From: Liriodendron chinense
Taxonomy: Eukaryota; Streptophyta; Magnoliopsida; Magnoliales; Magnoliaceae
Assembly: GCA_003013855.2 (NCBI GenBank)
Contig: ML058464.1
Coordinates: forward strand, 3,380,170-3,444,169
Direction of reading: 5' to 3'
Length of the DNA stretch: 64,000 nt
How positions within the stretch are numbered: position 1 is the first letter of the stretch; each line of letters starts with the position of its first letter. The notes beneath the pieces were generated by a model. It made no database searches and was not told the DNA's origin. It saw only the letters and a list, made by a program, of their open reading frames with translations. Below, piece after piece: positions 1 through 11,758 of this stretch. The position numbers and the translations under genes were made by a program.

Positions 1-380
1 CCATCAACACCCACCACCACCTTCTTCGCCACCGTCGTCCCTCCACGATGCTGCCTCCACTGTCAACAACACCACTAGTTGCCGCCACCACCAACTGGCA
101 TGTCACCACACCATCCTTCTGCCGTAGTAGTGTGCCTCCATCCGCCCCACCTCGTTGTTGCACCATTGCCAGTGCACATCAGGTCGTGCACCTCCCACCA
201 CGGCCGTGTGACACCACCCGTGCCCTTGCTGTGAGACGCACATCCCAGCCTCTTTAATCGTCACAGGGGCTGGCTACCTACTTCCTTTGCATCACGAAAG
301 GATGCCTTATTTTGTGCTCATTTTTTTGTGCTTCGTAGAAGTGTAGAAATCTGGTGCACCCTCTTTTAGATTAGCCCTAA
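1..380. other. Unclassified sequence left of the copia gag
   Basis: The first 260 bases are C-rich and encode a short Pro/Ser/Thr/His-rich reading frame (48-257) that I do not recognise and do not believe is a gene. The copia gag start codon at 381 should be preceded by a 5' LTR and an initiator-tRNA primer binding site (TGGTATCAGAGC). Neither is visible here, so the 5' end of the copia element is either lost, altered beyond recognition, or outside the window. Confidence 0.5.
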
Positions 381-725
381 ATGGCTACTTCACCTGATCC
401 TAAATCTAATTTCAAAAATGTTAAGTGATTCACGATTCTTCCAATCCACTGCACCTTTGCCATTCTGATCAACTAGGTATTACACTTGTCTCTCAACAAT
501 TCAATGGTGACAATTATGCCACTTCGAGTCGCGCCATGATCGTTGCGTTAAATGTCAAGAACAAGCTCTGTTTTATTGATGGATCTTATCCACAACCATT
601 CACCTGCTCTCCTGACTTTACATCTTGGACTCGTTGCAACAATATGGTCCTCTCTTGGATCCTCAATGCCCTCACAAAGGAATTGTCCAATTCGGTAGTC
701 TACACAGAATATGCTCATAACGTGT
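381..725 (+). pseudogene. Ty1/copia gag, N-terminal part (split by the Tat insertion)
   Basis: This is the start of a Ty1/copia Gag protein, the structural protein that packages retrotransposon RNA in cytoplasmic particles. I chose the ATG at 381; the frame closes at a TGA at 426 and the Gag frame then continues in another frame from 425, so a one-base indel has occurred. Typical copia Gag features follow: a LVSQQFNGDNYATSSRAM block (normally ending in Trp-Ser-Arg) and a W-x-R-C-N-N-M-V-L-S-W-I-L-N block. Coding stops at 725 where a gypsy element inserted; the same protein resumes at 14533. At the healed junction the codon is TGA where the family usually has Trp, so the gene was probably already dead or decayed later. 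Confidence 0.8.
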
Positions 726-3051
726 TGTTAGAACTAGAAAAATGCTCCGCGTGGACATTTTTCTGAAAATGTGGTGTTTTGTTGCTCTGGGGTTCTGAAT
801 AATAGAAACATTCATAGACAATCACAAGCATTCACAAAAGTACACAAGAGAAAAGATATCGCAAGGCGAATTTTATTCCAGAGATCCTGAGATCTTGTAC
901 ATTCCAGGCTGTGATCTAGCGCGAGCCCTTAATTACATCGAATGATCGATGACCCTTGATTAAAAGGCAAAAGACTAGTCAGCGGGGACTATGGTCTTAG
1001 AGTTCACGGTCGTGGAGACCTGTGTCTGTGTGGTCGTAGAGACCTGTATTTGTATGGTCATGGAGACCTGTATTTGTTGTATTTTTGTTATGGACTGATC
1101 CATCTTTGTACGAGTCGAATGTCTATGTCCCATGTTTTGACCGGAGATCCGGGCTGAGACTGTCAGGGTTTATGGCCGGGAAGGACGACTCTGGGCCCGC
1201 GCCTATCAATGTATGGACAGGTAACCTCGGGAAGTCCATTCCACAGTTGTGTGTACCTGGGCAGCTCAACCAGCGGATGCTGTTTGGATGGGTAGGGCAT
1301 CGACTGTTCTTGAAGTGTCAGTTTTTAACAAATTGTGTGTAATAGTTTAGAACTCTCCTAGTATGGTTTATCGTGTTAACCATAGTCTCCTTTGCTTAGT
1401 CCGGACCTGAATCCGGGTCACATTATGATAGTACATGTGATGATGATACATTAGTACGGTTCTGGGCACTGGCGGCCTCTTTCCGGGAGAATTACTCCAT
1501 TCGCCTCGTCGGATTGGATCAGACTCCGAAGGCTTGCGTTCTGCTTACTGGGCAGCCCAGATGAGTCATTTGACCACTCCGCTGCGTCCGGAATGCTCGA
1601 AATACCCAAAATAAGCCCAAACGGGGCTTGAAAACGTCATAAAATGAAGGTTTAACGGTGCTGACATGAACGCTCAAAGTGCTGATTTTTGCGATCCGCT
1701 GGCCTGATTTTACTGATGCGCTGGGGCCAGCGCGTCCAAAAATAATTGTTAAAAATGGTCTATTTTCATGATGCACTGGGCTATTTTCTGACGCGCTGGA
1801 GCCAGTGCGTCCGAAAATAACTTTGTTTTGGCACATTGATTTTTCTAATCCGCTGGCCTATTTTGTGATGGGCTAGGGCCAGTGCGTCCGAAAATAACTT
1901 CGTTATGTAGACGACTGATTTTCATGATGCGCCGGGTTATTTTATGACGCGCTGGGGCCAGTGCGTCCAATAATGATGAGTTGTTGATTTTTTTTTGATA
2001 CGCCGAGGGTTTTTTCCTGACGCGCTGGAGCATTTTTGTGATGCGTTGGGGCCAGCGCGTCAAGAAAGATGACTTGTTTTAAGATGATTGATTTTCGTGA
2101 TGCGCTGTTATACTTGTGAAGTTATTTCATATCCGGACCTATTATGGTCGCAGATGCGATTTCCGGCGAGGGATTCCGGCGATCGGAAAAATGTTTTTCG
2201 GCGAATAGGTGCGGCTCTCTCTCTCTCTGAATCTTGCAAATGAGGCGGTGGGAGGGGGTATTTATAGCCAAAGTCGGCCAATAGGAGGCCGACACGTGTA
2301 GCGCGTCGAGAAAATGGGTTGGAGCGTCGAGAAAACCACTCGGCGCGTCTCAAAATGGCTTAGTTGGGAAGCTGATTTTTAGGACACGCTAGCTGTCAGT
2401 GCGTCCTGAAATTTCTGAAAATGCCTGATTTATAGGTCGCGCTGAGGCTCAGTGCATCTTAAAATTCCTGAATTTTTAGATGCGCTGGACGAATTTTTGG
2501 ACGCGCTGGAGGCAGTGCGTCCTTAAATTCATTTTCTGAAAATGACTAAATTTCATGATGCGCCGGGTGAATTTATAGACGCGCTGGGGGCAGTGCGTCC
2601 TGAAATTCACTTCATAAAGCAGTCTGAATTTCTTGATGCGCTGGACGAATTTCTGGACGCGCTGGAGGCAGTGCGTCCTGAAATTCATTTTCTGAAAATG
2701 ACTGAATTTCATGACGCGCTAGCCATGGATTTTCTCGATGCGCCGAAGTACTCATGTGTCACAAAATTGGGTTTTGCAAAACGGAGGGCTTGTGGGGCCC
2801 GTTTTGTGATGCATATCGATGCACTGGTCCTATTTCTTCCTGCTTGAGGTAACCCCCCCAAATTTAGAGAGTTCTGATTATGATGACCGGTGGGGTCCAC
2901 CACTGGCCCAATTTCCTGCTTTTTGGCTAAGTCTGATGCATGTTGCGATTTTTGACGCGATCTCCGATGCACTGGCCCTAAATCCAATCAAGTGATGATT
3001 TGGACACTCGTAATCACTGTTTCGAAGACCCTTACTTTTGGGACCCCAACA
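726..3051 (-). repeat. 3' LTR of the Tat-like element
   Basis: 2326-bp LTR starting TGTTAGAACTAG and ending GGGACCCCAACA on the plus strand, near-identical to 12143-14527. On the coding (minus) strand a TATAAATA box lies at 2266-2259, followed by a CT/GA-rich stretch. The U3 side holds an array of short GC-rich palindromes (1715-2680). It is 59 bp shorter than its partner because it lacks one copy of a 59-bp tandem unit. Confidence 0.93.
1715..2680. repeat. Array of short CG-rich palindromes in the LTR
   Basis: About ten imperfect palindromes of the form GAYGCGCTGG-N2-CCAGYGCGTC recur at irregular 50-100-base spacing, for example at 1715-1737, 1790-1811, 1867-1889, 1946-1968, 2040-2061 and 2655-2678. 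Each can form a hairpin of about 10 bp with a tiny loop. Half-units such as GATGCGCCGGG and GACGCGCTGG lie between them. Related GCGC half-sites continue into the internal region at 3185-3600. The other LTR carries the same array (about 13132-14157). Confidence 0.85.
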
Positions 3052-3066
3052 GATGCCCCTCCAATG
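3052..3066 (-). other. Polypurine tract, Tat-like element
   Basis: Read on the minus strand, TTGGAGGGGCATC directly abuts the 3' LTR. A purine-rich run here is where plus-strand DNA synthesis is primed in LTR retrotransposons. The position is right; the tract is short. Confidence 0.6.
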
Positions 3067-3122
3067 CGTTGGGATGGACGCGCGGCAATCCATGACGACG
3101 CGTCGGATTTTTCGGGTCCCAC

Positions 3123-3130
3123 TATAAATA
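3123..3130 (+). promoter_or_regulatory. TATA box for the antisense transcript (plus strand)
   Basis: TATAAATA in the context CACTATAAATAGGGA lies 72 bases inside the 3' LTR boundary, on the strand opposite to gag-pol. It matches the plant TATA consensus and points toward the plus-strand ORF at 4365. Transcription would be expected to start near 3155. It is outside the LTR, so it is distinct from the LTR's own promoter. Confidence 0.55.
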
Positions 3131-4364
3131 GGGAAGTCCAGGTCATTTCGTCATTTCACTTTCATTTTCGATGACCAGAGCTCTCGGCCAGCGCATTGAA
3201 GAAATTGCCAGCGCGTTGAATAATTGTTGTCGGTGCGTCAAACAATTAGGTAGCGCGTCGAGTAATTCAGACTCGGGCCTTTTTGTCGATGCGCTACCCA
3301 CAGCGCGGCCTTTAATTGGACTTGGGATTCTTGCGAATTTTTTGAACGCGCCATAGCGTCGCTCGTGGGTTAAATGATCGCGCTAACCTCAGCGCGTTGA
3401 TTAATTCAAGATCTTCTCTTTTTATTGGCGCGCTAAGGTCAGCGCGTCCTCCCGTGCTTTGGTAAAACTCATTTCATGACGCGCTGAGTCCAGCGCGTTG
3501 CACTTTGGTATTTTTTCGATGCGCCAGCCCCAGCGCGTACTCGCGTGCCTGGGAAAACCCATTTGATGGACGCGCTAAGGTGTGGCGCTTATGAAAATTC
3601 GAACTTGGTGGAATTGTCATTTTCTGGACACGCTGGGGCCGGTGGTCATGTTTTTGGACTTGTGAAGTTTGCACGATTTTTGCGACCCGCTGGGCTCTGC
3701 GCGTGCGACTTTGGGACTTGGTGAAATTCACTGAATTTATTACATATGCTAGATCTCGCACGTACATTTTCAAACTTATTAAGTTGGCCTAATTGTTGAA
3801 CGAGTTAGGGCCAACGCGTACTGATTTCTGAGTTTGAGAAATTGCTCAATTTTGGTGTCCTAATCAAGTACGCTTATCATGGCTTAACGCGCTCACATTC
3901 GGGTTCATTTGATCATTGCTCATGATATTTGGAGTTGTTATTTCGGGTGCGTGGAGCCTTACACACCCTCAAATTCAAACTGACAGCCTTTGAACATCAT
4001 TAGGGTGTGTGAAGCCTCACGCACCCAGCTCATAGGACTTGGTGGAATTTGGGATTTTTGCGAACTTTATTCTGGCGATATGCCGTGTCTCTAAAGGGTG
4101 TGAGCCCCTATACCTCTGTTTCATATTTGCACATGCGTGCCAGTTGTCCTAGGGAGGCGTAGGGTCTCACGCACTTAGAACATTTCCAGATCGCATCGGC
4201 TTAATGGGCAATTCTAGTGGCTAATTTAAGTGATGTTTCGAGCATACCTTTGCATGTCTTTTCTTAGCCTTTTTGACTTTACGCGAGTGGCTTCACGTGC
4301 TTTTTCCTTCTTTTCTTTTGTCGGATTGCCTCATTGGTTCATCCGTCTTGTTTTTTAGCAGACG
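3131..4364 (+). other. Probable leader and intron of the antisense gene
   Basis: This stretch between the plus-strand TATA box and the ORF at 4365 has no long ORF. Bases 3180-3600 repeat the GCGC half-palindromes of the LTR. Just before the ORF is a strong splice acceptor pattern, CTTGTTTTTTAGCAG ending at 4361, three bases before the ATG. A 5' UTR intron is therefore likely. A possible donor is ATTAG/GTAGC near 3247, which I cannot confirm. Confidence 0.4.
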
Positions 4365-4853
4365 ATGGCCATAACTCGCGCTTCTCTACGCACGGCCCGG
4401 GACTGTATGCGGTGGCTTCTGGGCGCTCTAGACCACCCTGAGACTTGGTCATCTCTCGCTGGTCGGCGCGACGAGGTGGCTGAAGCCTTGACCCAACTGG
4501 GCGCGGACTCCCGCCCTATTCTTCAAGCTATCCAGAATGTCTCGCTGATGGCTTCCATTTCAGACGAGCATAAGGAGGCCATTTCTAGCTTCATCGGCGA
4601 TTCTTCCCTCTTGGAAGAATTGGCGATCCTCGAGGCGGCGGAGCCTTCCCTGGCCGCTTCTTTCTTATCCCTATCGAAGCGGCTTAGCTCCCTGAAGGAG
4701 GAAAAGAGGGAGAACAGACAATTTCTAGCTTGGCTTGTCCCACTGGCGGAGGCCGAGTCTCCATATCGCCGCGCTAGCATCTGGAGGATGGTCAGGGAGG
4801 CTCTACGGGAGCATGACAATCTGGCAATCGACGTCTCCATCATAAGGAAGTGA
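4365..4853 (+). CDS. Antisense accessory ORF of the Tat-like element (162 aa)
   Basis: I do not recognise the protein. It is an uninterrupted 162-codon frame on the strand opposite to gag-pol, placed between integrase and the 3' LTR. It is rich in Leu, Ala, Ser, Glu and Arg and predicted by eye to be mostly helical: an N-terminal part with Trp residues (RWLLGALDHPETWSSL), a middle Leu/Ala-rich segment, a charged KEEKREN stretch, and a basic/acidic C-terminus. No signal peptide, zinc-binding motif or long membrane segment is visible. The ATG at 4365 follows a splice-acceptor-like sequence, and a TATA box lies at 3123. Its last 14 bases overlap the end of pol tail to tail. The neighbouring gag and pol have many stops while this frame has none, which could mean recent use or chance. 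Antisense extra ORFs are documented in plant Tat-type elements such as maize Grande; homology to those is not shown here. Confidence 0.55.
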   Translation: MAITRASLRTARDCMRWLLGALDHPETWSSLAGRRDEVAEALTQLGADSRPILQAIQNVSLMASISDEHKEAISSFIGDSSLLEELAILEAAEPSLAASFLSLSKRLSSLKEEKRENRQFLAWLVPLAEAESPYRRASIWRMVREALREHDNLAIDVSIIRK

Positions 4854-7800
4854 TGCCCTGCCCTTTGCAATCTATTACTCGATAGGCTCCGTTGGAATAT
4901 ACTTCATCGATGATGCAAACGGGATCCCATTTTGGGTCGAATTTACTTTTCGGTCCTTGGATCGGTGCTGAACGCTTCATCATTAACACGAGATCACCTT
5001 TCTTGAATGATCTGCCCCTGACACGCTTATCGTACGTGGCGCAAATTTGTTTTTGATACATTTCGAGCCTTTGTTGGGCGGCGAGCCTCTTTTCATCTAA
5101 ATCGTCGAGTTCGGCCATTTGGATCTTGGCATTATGCTCGGTTGTCAGGGAGTGTCGGAGAGCGACCCGTAGTGACTCAACTTGTATTTCCATCGGGATC
5201 ACAGCTTCCGTACCGTACACCAGTGAGTAAGGTGTGGCCCAGGTGGCTGTGCAGTGCGTAGTTCGATATGCCCATAATGCTTCGGGTAATCATCTGTCCC
5301 AGTCCTTCTTATTTTCTGCCACTGTCTTTTTCAAAATCTTCACGATAGTCTTGTTGAATGCTTCGGCCAGTCCATTCGCACGAGGATAATAGGGCGATGA
5401 ATAGCAATGCTTGATCTTGAATTTCGCACACAACTTATCGATAGTAGCATTCTTGAAAGGTGTTCCATTGTCTGTGGTGATTCTCTCAGGGATGCCATGT
5501 CGGTATAATATGGTGTGGCGAATGAAACCTTCGACATGTATGGCTTTCACGTTTCTCAAGGCAACTACCTCTGCCCATTTGGGGAAATAATCGGTCGCTG
5601 CAAGGAGATACCGATGCCCCTGGGAGGATGGTAGACTAATCGGTCCGATCACGTCCATGCCCCAGGCTGCAAAAGGCCAGGACATTACCAACTGATGCAA
5701 TTCTTCCGGTGGTGAATGTATGATATCTGCGTGGATTTGACACTGGTGACACTTCTTTACGTATTCTATTGCGTCCTTTGTCATAGCAAGCCAGTAGTAA
5801 CCCATGTGTCGCACACGATGATGTAAGTTCTTCCCTCCCTGGTGAGCACCGCATTCTCCTCCGTGAGCTTCTTTCAATGTATCACGTGCTTCATCTTGGC
5901 TTAGACACCGCAGCAGTACTCCCTCCTAGGACCGTTTGTAAAGTACGTCATTCTGGAATACGAATGAATTGGCGCGTCTTCTGATTTGTGTGCGCATTTT
6001 GGGATCCTCCAGTAGAAATCCGTACTTCAGATAATCAATGAATGATTTTCTCCAATCATTTTCCTCTGTGATCTCAAAGCAGCAAATGGGATTGGCACTC
6101 AATTCTCCACTACGCAATGCAGTTGTCGGTAGAATTCTTCTTTCTTCAATTGTTACCTGAAGTGGGCTGCCCCCACGGTTAGCCAGAGCAGCGGCTAAAC
6201 TGGTGAGTGCATCTGCTTGTACATTTTCCTGCCTCGGTATATGCGAGATACTGTTGTTCCGAAACCGATTGAACATGGACTGCGCTTGGTGGCAATAAGG
6301 TGATAATTCGGGTGTGCGGATTTCGTACTCTGTCGTCAGTTGTCCGATGACAAGCCTAGAGTCACCATAGATACGTATTTCCTTGATTTGCATTTCCAGG
6401 GCCAACTGTAACCCGATGATAAGAGCCTGGTACTCTGCTTCATTGTTGGTGCATGGCGGGACTAACGTGAATGAATGAGGTAACAAGTCTCCTTGCGGAC
6501 TTATGAATATAACTCCTACCCCTGACCCTATCGTTCTGGCTGCGCCATCGAAATACATCTCCCAATGGCGTGCTTCATTAATCGCTATAACATGATCATC
6601 TGGGAGGTCATATTCTATTTCTTCACCACTTGCCACCGGATGTGCTGCTAGGAAGTCTGCAATTGCCTGCCCCTTGATGGCCCGAGCCGGCATGTATGTC
6701 AAGTCAAATTCCGACAAGAGAAGGGCCCACTTGGCCAACCGCCCAGACAACATGGGCTTGTTCATGAGAAACTTGAGAGGATCCGCTTTGGATATTAATG
6801 TTATCTAGTGAGAGAGGCAGTAATGTCTGAGTTTCTTTACGGCAAAGATCAATGTCAGACAAATCTTTTCAATCGCCGAGTAGTTAAACTCAGCTCCCAC
6901 TAGTGTGTGGCTCATGTAATAGAGTGTGCTTTCCTTTTCTTCTTCGTTCTTCTGGGTTAAGAGGGCTCCCAGTGAATTTTCGCCGACGGCAATGTAGAGG
7001 ATTAGTGGCTCCCCTTTGATCGGTGCTGTAAGGACTGGAGATTTTTCGAGTAAGTCTTTCAGAGAGTCGAACGCTTTCTAGCAAGCATCATCCCACTCAA
7101 ACTGTACCCCTTTCTTGTTGAGGCGCGAAAATGGTTGACAACGACCGGATAAGTTCGAGATGAACCTTCTTAGGTACGCGACCCGGCCTTGGAAGCTTTT
7201 CAACTCTTTGAGATTTTTTGGAGGTGGCATTTCCCTGATCGCCTTAATCTTTGTTGGGTCGATTTCTATACCTCGATGTCTGATAACAAATCCTAAAAAC
7301 TTGTCAGAGGAAACTCCGAATGCGCACTTCAACGGATTCATACGGAGGCTTTTCTTTCTCAGTCTTTGGAACACTTGCCGTAGATGCTCTCTATGCTGTT
7401 CATGCTCGGCCGACCTTACTACCAGATCGTCTACATAACATTCGACATGCTTATGCATCATGTCCTGGAAGATTACTTGCATCGCACGCTAATATGTTGC
7501 CCCTGCATTTTTCAACCCAAACGGCATCACGCGGTAACAGTATATGCCCAACGTTGTACGGAATGCTGTCGATTCCTCATCCTCTAGGGCCATACGAATC
7601 TGATTATACCCCGAGTAACCATCCATAAAGGACATCACTGCGTACCCTGTCGTGCTATCGATCAGTAGTTTCGGGATAGACAGCGGAAAATCATCTTTAG
7701 GGCATGCTTCATCGAGGTTCCGAAAGTCTACGCAGATTCGGATTTGACCGCTCTTTTTCTTGACCGGCACAATGTTTGAAATCCATCGTGGGTATTTGAC

Positions 7801-9741
7801 TTCTCTGATGAATCCAGCTTGGATTAACTTTTCGACCTCTTCTTCAATTTTGGGCACTATGTCTGGGTGGAATCGTCGTTGAGGTTGTTTGACCGCTTTC
7901 TTCCCTTTCAGGATGCCCAACTTGTGCATCGCAACTGTTGGACTAAGCCCCGGCATTTCTGAGTATGTCCAAGCGAACATGTCCTTGTTCTCTTTCAACA
8001 ATTGGATGTATTTCTCTCTTTCCTCTTCTGGGACATTTTTACTTAGGTATGTATTTCTAGGGTCCTTTGGGGTTCCTAGATTTATTTCTTCAAGCTCATC
8101 TATCGTGGGCTGTCCCCCATCTTCTATTTGTGCAGGTGCGGCGCTGGGTTGGATGATGTCGATTGCCTCTTGCGACAGCACCTCTTCTGTGGAACTGATT
8201 GTCACCATGTTGACATGTCTAACCTTCATCTTTGCTCCTAACCCTTCTCTTCCTTGGTAAGCTTCGGTGTTTTCTTCGAACGGTGCTAACATTCTACCAT
8301 TCGAGGCTGATTCCGAGTAACAGAAGCCCATATTCTTCATGATGTTACGGCTAGCTTCATTGTATCTTCCCTCTTCTATCGGTTGTGGTAGGCGAGGTGA
8401 TTTCTCGGCCTCGTCCCTAGACTGCACAGATTCACTCGACACCGAATAGAATTTGATTTCTTTCTTCGTATTGGCACTTGGCGATACCACAAACTGGCTA
8501 GGAGCTCTTGGGAAAGGCTTAACTCTTCCTATTTTCGGTACTGGCATGTTGAAGCTAGATTTGAGCACACTCATGTGCTGATTCGATATCATCTCTAGGA
8601 CGGACTGCCCTGGTTGTCGCAAGTGCTTCGGGATTATATAGAATTTCTTGGTAGTCCCTTGAGGTTCTTCAGCTGACTGACTTGTGGTTTCTTTCTGAGT
8701 AATGAACTGAGGTTTGCCTCTCTGTTCAAACTTGTTGACTCTAGGTTTCGCTCCTTGCCCTTTTTGCGTTACATCGGGCTTCTTCTTGACCTCTCTTTCG
8801 TCGACCAGGTCATAGTACCAGGCATCGGCCAAGAATGATTCTGCGATCGTATATGGCTTTGGGTCTGCTGTCACTCTGTACTGAACTCCCTCTCTGTTGT
8901 ATTTGAAGCACTGATGATAGGTTGAGGGAATGACGCGATTCTGATGGAGCCACGGCCTCCCTAGCAGAAGATTATACGTTGTTACTGCGTCGATTACTTG
9001 GCATGTTACTTTCGTCTTTAGTTCTTCCATTTCTAGCATCACGGTGATCAACCCCAGGGTGCGCTGGCTATCTTGATTGAACCCTTGAATAACCATGGTG
9101 CTAGGACGCAGGGCTGATGGTCTGTAACCCAACCTCTGTAGTGTCTTCAATGACATGATGTTCACCGCGGACCCATCGTCAAGCATGCATCGCTTAATTT
9201 CCGTATCTCTAATCGTTCCTGTGACCATCAACGGACGGTTGTGGTCTGTTGTTTCAATCATGCGGTCTTCTTCAGAGAATGTGATTACAGAGGGGTGATC
9301 TATCTGCATTGCTTGCCAAATCGGTGCGTTTCCTTCCCAAAACTTATCTGGATCGTTCATTTCTGTTTCGATTTCTGTCATCATCACTTCTCTGACTTCA
9401 CTGTCTAGCAGCGCGTTGATCAACATCTCCCTATATACCTTTGAGAGGCACAAGGCATCGTATACGCTCAAGCGAGCTGGGACCTTTCGCAGGTGTGACA
9501 CGACATCATATGCTACTGGTGCTGCCCCTTGCCTTGGCTCCGACCGACTGGATGTGGCCTCAACAACTTTCTCTTTCAACTTCTGCCCCTGGGGCCTTGT
9601 TGAGGGTATATTCGGGTTTCCGTCTTCTTGCATCGGGTCGACTGGTTCTGGCCGAACGCGTTTCGGCATTTGCCTTCCAGATCGGAGGATGACGGCATTG
9701 ACTTCTTCTTTACCTGCCCGCAATATCTCTCCCGTTGATGG
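4840..9741 (-). pseudogene. Pol polyprotein of the Tat-like element (PR-RT-RH-aRH-IN)
   Basis: One minus-strand frame encodes all pol domains. A protease with LDDGSAVNIM lies near 9180. The reverse transcriptase has PKDDFPL, SFMDGYSGYNQI, MPFGLKNAGAT and the catalytic YVDD at about 7437-7426. A connecting RNase H spans about 7077-6800. A second RNase H at about 6570-6200 keeps the four acidic positions (YFDGA, NNEAEY, YGDSR, QADAL). Integrase (5877-4840) has an HHCC zinc-binding region, core Asp in WGMDVIGPI, Asp in TTDNGTPF, Glu in GLAEAFN, and a C-terminal chromatin/DNA-binding part. In-frame stops fall at 7489, 7078, 6805, 5926 and about 5287. Those at 7489 and 7078 fit CAG to TAG, as expected from methylcytosine deamination. 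No frameshift was seen, so decay is by point mutation only. Confidence 0.9.
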
Positions 9742-11758
9742 CTATTCCGTGAATGATACCATCGCACAATGTACCTGAGCCTCTATAAGTCGGCTCTTCT
9801 CTTGGCTATCCTTCTTTCTCGTCCCTTTCTTCTTGCGGTTGAGAAGTCTTCTTCGATTCTCGAGCCTCTTCCGACTGCTAACCATAGTCGAGGGTTCTTC
9901 AGGTTCAGGGAACGGGACGTGCAATTGGATGCTTTCGTCTGAGGGGAAGGCTGAAACTACCCCCGATGTTTCCTTCGTTGTCGTTTCTGGTGACTTCATA
10001 CTGATCACCCTTTGGTTGATCAACCCCTGTATTCTTCCCTTTAGACTAAAACAGTCTTCTGTCTTGTGGCACAAACACCGATGGTATTTACAATACCGAG
10101 GATCATTTACCTTCCCAACTTCGTGGGGCCGAATCGGTTCTGGTAAGCGGATTACATTTTCTTCCACTAATTGTTCCATGATGGGGATCAGATCGGCCAT
10201 GTCGAAGGTGTACGGTCCGTTGGCTCTTTCTCTCTCGGCTATTGTTATTCTTTGAGAAATGTAAGGCCTCTTGCCTCTGTCTTGGGTAGGTGTTGCTTTC
10301 ATGTCTGTCTTTGAATCCACGGCGGGCTGCTTCCGATCTATTATACCTTTGCCTTTGTTTATATTGTGTGTTTCCACAATCCTTACTCCTTCTCTTTTTG
10401 CCTTTCGGGCCTGAGGTTCACTCGGGCTGCAGCTTCTTCTACCAGGTGTGCTTTGGTGGCCAGTTCTCGGAAGGAGTGAAAACTATTTCCCGATAACCCG
10501 TATGATATCATTGGGTCCAGGGCTCACATACACATCTTTATCTGTTCTTTCTCACTGGGTAACTCTTGGCATTGAGCTGCTATCGTCCCCCATCGGTCCA
10601 TGAACCTCTCCACGGGTTCGCCCTGTCTTTGTCTGATCAAGGCCAGATCTATCACTGATGTTTCTCTTTCTATAGAGAAGAATTTTAAGATAAAACTGTC
10701 TCGCATTTGCTCCCACGACCTCACTGATCCGGCTGGTAGCGACATGTACCATTGAAAAGCTTTCCTTGTCAGCGTTGACCCAAATAACCGCATACAGTAC
10801 TGTGGGACGGTCGACCAATTCCCCAACGCCATGAGGAAGTGAGTGATAGCTCCTCTGACGACCCCCTACCGTCAAATTTTTCGAAATTCGGACATCTGAA
10901 GTTGACCGAAAATGGTATTTCTTCTATCTCCAGTGGGTATGGGACCTGATATTTATACCCGGTTCCTCTTTCCTTCTCCTTTTCTTGTCGCATGAGACTT
11001 GTAATCGTTTGCGACAGTTCCTCCCTCGTCATTTGCGCAGTCGGGACTGTTATTCGTTCCGTTGGAACTCTCCTAGCCTGGGTAAGTGGTTCGGCACTAG
11101 CTGGCCCTTCTGCTGCCCCTTGAGATTCTTCGGCTAATGGGCGCGTAGGTGGTACGAGACTTCTAGTAGCACTCTGAGCTATCAAAGTGGTCAATGCTTA
11201 TTGAATTATCCTTATTCGTTCATTCGTTTCCCGATTGGCCTGAACTAATCTGTCGATCTGATCTTGGACTGTAGGCGATTCTTCCGCTTCATACGATCCC
11301 TCTTCTGTCTCTGCTACTTGAACCGTTGCGATCAGCATTAGTCGGGCCTTCTGATCCCGCCCCTGTCTTGGCTTGAGAATTGTCATGGGCTTGGGGCTCT
11401 TCGCAATTGTGGTCCTGGTCAACTTACGTGTGACACAGGTGGTCTTGGACAGTGGCGGAAACTGTTCGACCGTCATCACAGGTACCGAGGACCTGGTTGA
11501 TGCGACCTGACTGCTGATAGGGATCTTCTGCCCTTGTTTTGGCTGCCATTGTCTCTTGGTCGCAGGGCGAGGTCTTGCAACATTCACCTTCTTATATGTT
11601 GCTAAGCTGGCTGCTTTCTTCTGCTCTTTCTTCTGTCGGTGCGTTTCGACCAACTGCCATCCTGAATTAGAAGCAGTTGTTATGGTTGGGATGAAGCGGG
11701 GGAAGCTAAAGCCTCTGGTGGCAAGGAAGGTGCACAAACTGTTCATTGAACATGCCAT
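9742..11758 (-). pseudogene. Gag of the Tat-like element
   Basis: Gag forms the virus-like particle. The N-terminal part (11758-11198) is basic and Lys/Arg/Gln-rich. The capsid-like retrotransposon_gag region is at about 10900-10500 (LFGSTLTRKAFQWYMSLP and later GEPVERFMDRWGTIA). A zinc-knuckle-like segment with CKYH, CHKTEDC spacing is at about 10110-10060. The gene is broken by a TAA at 11198, a frameshift near 10855, a TGA near 10526 and a frameshift near 10385. The last part (10377-9742) is in the same frame as pol and separated from it only by a TAG at 9742-9744. That TAG may be the normal gag/pol boundary or another mutation. Confidence 0.85.

Noticed and set aside
48..257. Short Pro/Thr-rich ORF at the left edge
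   Set aside because: Low-complexity composition, no recognisable domain, no promoter or splice context.
4523..4870. 115-aa minus-strand ORF overlapping the antisense ORF
   Set aside because: It is a shadow of the plus-strand ORF in another frame and does not match pol, which uses a different frame there.
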